NCBI GenBank assembly: GCA_004352715.1
Contig: SCFE01000002.1
Coordinates: 3,257,004 to 3,321,003, forward strand
Length of the DNA stretch: 64,000 nt
Direction: 5' to 3'
DNA from: Hofstenia miamia
Lineage: Eukaryota; Xenacoelomorpha; Acoela
Of the stretch, positions 59,960 to 64,000 are shown piece after piece (the first letter of the stretch is position 1; every line of letters begins with the position of its first letter). Under the pieces are notes generated by a model. The model was given only the letters and a program-made list of their open reading frames with translations. It searched no databases and was not told where the DNA came from. The translations under genes were made by a program, and so were the position numbers.

Positions 59960-61060
59960 CCATTGAAACTCATCATCTTTTGCCATTCTTTTGAATTAGG
60001 CTTCTTGTTAATAAATATGTGACCATTAACAAATACTCCAATAGTAATGAAATTTATAATTTTAGTGATTCATCAATCCAATTTCTAAAATCATATATAT
60101 TTGATCGTTCACAATACGTGAAAGTAAACAATCGATCGTCAAAGCAAATATTGGTAAATAATGGAGTGCCACAAGGATCAGTTTTAGGACCACTATTATT
60201 CAATCTATATGTAAATGATATTCCTAACTTTATTGAAGGCAAATGCATTCAATTTGCAGATGATACTTATTATATACATCCAAAATAAAGATTTTACAAG
60301 AACATATAATTAAAGTAAAGAAATTTTTTGAACAGAATATGATGAAATTAAATATTGAGAAAACTACATTTATGATTATAAAGAATAAAAATGGAAAAAG
60401 TGAACCATTAGAATCAATATATATTGAAAAAAATATCATTTATGAAACTAAGAAAATTAAATATCTTGGTATTGAAATTGACAATGAACTTAAATTTACA
60501 GATCAGATCAATGCAACTACGAAGAAAATGGCCCATGGAGTTAAATTGCTAACTAAGATTCAACATATATTACCAATGAATTGGAGAATTGTACTACTAA
60601 GATCTCTTATACTGTCGCATTTTTCATATTCTTCTTTTTTATTTACCAATGTTACCAAGAAAATATTTAAAAAACTTAAGAAAGTTTTTAATTGGGCAAT
60701 TAATACAATCTGTAGTAAAAACGATCAAAGTAAAATATTAGAAAAACATAATATCGAATCATTAGAATACCTATTAAAATTAAATTGCCTCTTACTATTT
60801 TGGAAAATACCTTCAGTAGAATTACAGAAAAATATACACAAGCGAACTAAGACTTATCACAAAACCAAATTTAAAAAGAAAATCTTTGAAAAATCATTTA
60901 CCAATTTTAAAATTGATTTATGGAACAAACTCCCTCCAGATATTAAAGAACGAAATTTCAATAAATTTAAAAAATCATTAAAAATTTCACTAAAACAAAA
61001 AAAATATGCTACAATCAAATCATCCATTATAACGTAATCAATGAAAATTAAGAATTCTCA
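59960..61060 (+). mobile_element. 5'-truncated LINE copy, plus strand
   Basis: Begins inside the RT (around ETHHLLPF..., family DTIDH..LL) and runs to the ORF2 end at 61037. One frame change near 60285 splits ORF2. Less decayed than the minus-strand relative at 56.1-58.5 kb. Confidence 0.82.
60019..61037 (+). pseudogene. LINE ORF2, C-terminal two thirds of RT, one frameshift
   Basis: First piece 60019-60288: LKSYIFDRSQYVKVNN, GVPQGSVLGPLLFNLYVNDI, catalytic IQFADDTYY. Second piece, true start of reading ~60297 to 61037: MMKLNIEKTTFMII, KIKYLGIEIDNELKF, thumb helices and SFTNFKIDLWNKLPPDIK. Only the single shift near 60285 breaks the frame. Confidence 0.85.
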
Positions 61061-61535
61061 ATGAATATACAGGCGACCAAACATTTTTGGGCGGCAACAT
61101 TTTCTAGATGGTAGTGCTATTTAAATAAAAACTGAGTGATAAAAAATGCTCATTCAATTTGTTTACTCTCCTATCTCATCAAATTCAAAGAACATAAAAT
61201 AGTGCATTGCAATATGAAGAGTTGCAATTTGCTTTCTATCCTTTAACTAAAATATATACATTAGTACTTCAAAAAATAAAGGTTATTTTAACTGCTTAAA
61301 AATGGAGAACAGTTATGTATGTACTTTTGAGTAAAGGGAATAAAATCTACAAATGCTTCTGTTGATGTAAAGCAAGCCCAAAGTATCTTCACGAAAATAT
61401 AAAGAAATAGTAGTATTACTGACATATAATTAACTTTGATACTCAAGCAAACTCCCTAAATTCAAAGCTATGACATTTTTTGGGTATGCAATTCAAAAAT
61501 TTAATTTGTGTCACTGAAAATCAAATTAATAATAT
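61040..61535. other. Non-coding DNA downstream of RETSAT
   Basis: No gene seen; probable RETSAT 3' UTR and spacer. Confidence 0.5.
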
Positions 61536-61823
61536 TTATTTCAACTTCAAGGATTTCAAGTCATTTAATAAGTTTCTCTTCAGAATTCTTTGTGAGCATA
61601 GCAAACCACTGGCTAAAGCGCTTGACATTCCGCAAGTAAATGTATCCTGCCCAGCCATAAATAGATTAGGAATGTTGGTATCACATCGTAAACTCATAGT
61701 AACTTCAGGACTAAATCTATTGACATCGTGATTTAATCCATACATTTCTCCTTTGGTTGTGTTGAGATATGCATTAGGGGTTACAGCAGTAGAAAGATTT
61801 GTGAATACAATCTTATCTTTCAC
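61536..61823 (-). CDS. RETSAT: RETSAT last exon
   Basis: Acceptor ATAATTTAG, phase 0, starting with a GTG valine codon (not an initiation codon), to TAA at 61538-61536. An AATAAA overlaps the stop codon; whether it acts as poly(A) signal is unclear. Confidence 0.93.
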   Translation of the reverse strand: MKDKIVFTNLSTAVTPNAYLNTTKGEMYGLNHDVNRFSPEVTMSLRCDTNIPNLFMAGQDTFTCGMSSALASGLLCSQRILKRNLLNDLKSLKLK

Positions 61824-63639
61824 CTAAATTATAAATATAATTTATTTTTAAATGAACGAAGTACAATATCACTCATGGATTTTGTATTCTTCTGCAAACA
61901 TTGATAAAGTATATATGCTAAAAAATTTTTGATGGTCAAACTTGAATGTTTTCAAGGCCCAAATGAAGAGTTGAACATATATATACATACTGAGCAAATG
62001 TATTGCACCACTAACAAGGGAATTGCGTTAATTACCATAGCATGCAGTGCGCACTTTATAGTAATGGGGCGGGCTCTAATTTGCGGAATAAATAATTTAA
62101 TGTGTTTGATCGCCTAATGGACTGTGTAACTTTACTAAATCACCTTTGTCGCCTTTTTGTCATCTCAGCTTAGGTACAAATGTATTGCACCACTCTGGGA
62201 AAGTGACAATATCATTAATGAGAGCTGTGACAAGGCATCATTTTGCATTTATTGCCACAGAGTGCACATCTACCTTGCGCTTAATACCTGCTACAATGCC
62301 TCCCAAGGATGGTTACACTCCAAATGCGATTCGAACACTTATTGTTCAAAAACGTGCAGAAGGGCTTGGTGTTCGCGAAATTGCTCAACTAGTAAACAAG
62401 AGCCATTCAACTGTTTCCTGTTTATTAAAGCGGTATGGGCAAGAGGGCACTACAGCTGTCCGTCCTAAGTCAGGAAGACTCCGAAAAACAAATCCATCAG
62501 ACGATAGGGCTCTCACACGATTATCAAAGGCAAACCCCAAGCATACTGCACGCAGCTAAAATCGGCCTGGAGTACTGGAGATCGCGTTTCAACCTCTACC
62601 GTTCGGAGAATCTGACATCGCTATGGCCTGTTTTCGAGGATCGCCGCCAACGAGCCACGATTAACAAGAATTCAGGAAGCTAATCTACTGGCATTCTGCA
62701 ACAAGATGCAACATCTTCAAAAAGAGAATTGGGCGCACGTCATCTTCAGAGATGAAGTGAAATTTGAGTTGTTTCCCAGGAGAAAACGACTGGTACGAAG
62801 ACCAAGAGGCAACAATGAGCGAAACAAGCCCAAATATATGTGTTCTACGGTGACATTTAGTGGAGGCAGCATAATGACATAGGGGTTCATCCGGAGCGAT
62901 GAAATGCGCAAAATTGTTAAGGTTGATGGCAACATCAATAGTACCAGATACCAAGAAATTTTGCGCGAACACTTCCTGCCATACATGGGTGAGAGTGAAC
63001 TGCTACATCACGACGGCGCACCATGCCAAAACCTCGAAGACACCGGAGGTGCAGTACTGGAAGATGGCCGAGTTAAACAACTCTGGGAAAAGGTAGAAGA
63101 ATACGTTCTATGAGATTAAAGATGATAAAGTCAAAGAACTGTTTTGTCTATTCCCGACGTCTTCAATGGGTGAAAAAAGCGGCTGGTGGTCCAACAAACT
63201 ATTAAAACGGCAAATTAAGACTTTTTGAACACTGCAAAATGTTTATTTTTTCATATTTCCAATTTCAATGAATAATTCAATGTTTGTCAATGTATTTCCT
63301 TTAAAAAAGTCGTGAATTTATTAGTTTTGAAGGTGGCGCAATACATTTGCTCAGTACTGTATATATATATATATATATATATATTATTGCTATTAACTGA
63401 AAATCTAGAACTCTTTAAATTACAAATACAAAAATGGCTGACAACCACAATCTCGCTAATCTCAGCTGCTAACCTGGGGGAATATCTTCAAGACGTTGTT
63501 AATCATCTTTTCCTTAAACATTTCTTTTAAAGAACCGTATTCAACACCACGTTTCTTAACTTTAAGATGTTCCCAGTTTTCAAACCACTCATATTTAGCT
63601 AAAGTGATTGCGACACATGTAGATTTGCCACCTGGAAAT
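61536..63639 (-). CDS. RETSAT: All-trans-retinol 13,14-reductase family, last two exons
   Basis: Exons 63639-63474 (166 nt, entering with the last base of a codon) and 61823-61536 (96 codons including stop) give the C-terminal ~150 residues of a protein of about 600; the rest lies right of the window. The family is FAD/NAD(P)-dependent and membrane-associated (ER), saturating the 13-14 double bond of all-trans-retinol in vertebrates. Seen: RFPGGKST, AKYEWFENW, VKKRGVEYGSLKEMF and LKIFPQ in the first exon; VKDKIVFTN, GEMYGLNHDVNRF, NIPNLFMAGQDTFTCG (the C-terminal FAD-domain motif, GQDIFTCG in vertebrates) and KRNLLNDLKSLKLK at the end. The joint FPQ|VKDKI matches homologues. The intron donor is GTTAGC, weak but GT. 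The 1650-bp intron holds a Tc1 element. Invertebrate members may act on other substrates. Confidence 0.93.
61986..63359 (+). mobile_element. Tc1 transposon in the RETSAT intron
   Basis: 1374 bp between TA duplications (61984-61985, 63360-63361). TIR left CATACTGAGCAAATGTATTG, right (reverse complement) CAGTACTGAGCAAATGTATTG. A second copy of the TIR inner part (ACAAATGTATTGCACCAC, 62174-62191) lies ~185 bp inside the left end, an IR/DR layout of transposase binding sites. The transposase gene is on the plus strand, opposite to RETSAT. Confidence 0.9.
62296..63230 (+). pseudogene. Tc1 transposase, frameshifted
   Basis: ATG at 62296. First frame to 62559: paired-like HTH (AIRTLIVQKRAEGLGVREIA, STVSCLLKRYG) and GRLRKTNPSDDRALTRL. 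Then frames change repeatedly: RFNL-like second HTH, ENWAHVIFRDEVKFELF (~62725-62770, first catalytic Asp), MCSTVTFSGGSIMT then a stop, LLHHDGAPCQ (~63000-63030, second Asp), and a poorly preserved end. DD34E family, full length ~340 aa, inactive by several frameshifts. Confidence 0.87.
63360..63385. repeat. (TA)n microsatellite at the Tc1 right flank
   Basis: TA array directly adjoining the TA target site; the left flank is also TATATATA. Confidence 0.9.
63474..63639 (-). CDS. RETSAT: RETSAT penultimate exon
   Basis: Acceptor TTTATTTAG, donor CAG|GTTAGC. Encodes (R)FPGGKSTCVAITLAKYEWF through NVLKIFPQ. Confidence 0.9.
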
Positions 63640-64000
63640 CTAAATAAAACATGAAAATATGATATCAAGCAAAAATATTATTAAAATACTTTAAAATCGT
63701 GGTTGATCAACTAAGAGATAAGGTGCATATTAGACAAGCAAATTTATCCGAATAATATACGAGTTTATGTACTGTATACGAAAAATTCACATTAGAAAAT
63801 CAATAGCTTCCTAAACATTTTAAACATGCAGACGATACATACCTACAACATACAACTAGAGATGGAAGGAAATTAAATGAAATTGCCACTCCACACTTGG
63901 TTTAATGATTTTATTTCTCCGATGAATGGCAACAAAATATTTTCATTAACACCTGCTTGCTACGGTTAGGGAATTCAATCTCATGGTGAAATAATAATTA
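63640..64000. other. RETSAT intron, no exon seen
   Basis: No further RETSAT exon is recognisable up to the window end. A TAGAGATGGAAGG at 63857 resembles a hAT terminus with no partner in view. Confidence 0.5.

Overview
The window is AT-rich invertebrate (metazoan) nuclear DNA with long introns, few genes and many transposon remains. The three recognisable genes are all on the minus strand, are broken by GT-AG introns, and encode ordinary animal housekeeping or metabolic proteins: AMDHD1 (imidazolonepropionase, histidine degradation), RPL12 (large ribosomal subunit protein uL11) and RETSAT (all-trans-retinol 13,14-reductase family). I cannot name the species. Nothing here is prokaryotic, and there is no operon, CRISPR array or phage.

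Layout. 1-7.3 kb: 5' three exons of AMDHD1; its 3' end lies off the left edge. The first downstream intron holds a decayed Tc1/mariner transposase, and intron 2 holds a hAT-like MITE. 7.5-13.4 kb: a decayed LINE copy, an 855-base gap and unannotatable DNA. 13.4-17.4 kb: a 5'-truncated LINE on the minus strand carrying two nested TIR elements. 17.5-21.8 kb: complete RPL12 (4 exons, 168 aa) with a Merlin-type transposon relic in its 3.1 kb last intron. 22.0-22.3 kb: a small TIR element. 22.85-32.75 kb: a block almost free of CpG that contains a degenerate Ty3/gypsy element on the minus strand (gag, protease, RT, RNase H, integrase) and other repeats. 33-42 kb: a third LINE relic and two short TIR elements, otherwise nothing recognised. 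42.4-43.7 kb: a CR1/L2-like LINE with a PHD-finger ORF1, joined through a single N to the end of its ORF2. 45.2 kb: an orphan candidate terminal exon followed by AATAAA. 47.9-48.5 kb: an internally deleted mariner with near-perfect TIRs. 49.8-50.2 kb: a hAT transposase relic. 50.9-53.3 kb: an R2-like retroelement split by a 711-bp hAT-like MITE with an exact 8-bp target duplication. 55 kb: a Tc1 relic. 56.1-58.5 and 59.95-61.05 kb: two divergently oriented copies of another LINE. 61.5-63.64 kb: the last two exons of RETSAT, with a Tc1 transposon (TIRs and TA duplications present) in the intron between them.

The three genes are unrelated in pathway and are simply neighbours. The main biology visible is layered transposon activity: at least nine superfamilies (several LINE clades, Ty3/gypsy, Tc1/mariner, Merlin, hAT, piggyBac-like, pogo-like), many nested in each other or in introns of intact genes. 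The most unusual signal is the sharply bounded ~9.9 kb CpG desert in a region whose flanks are not CpG-poor.
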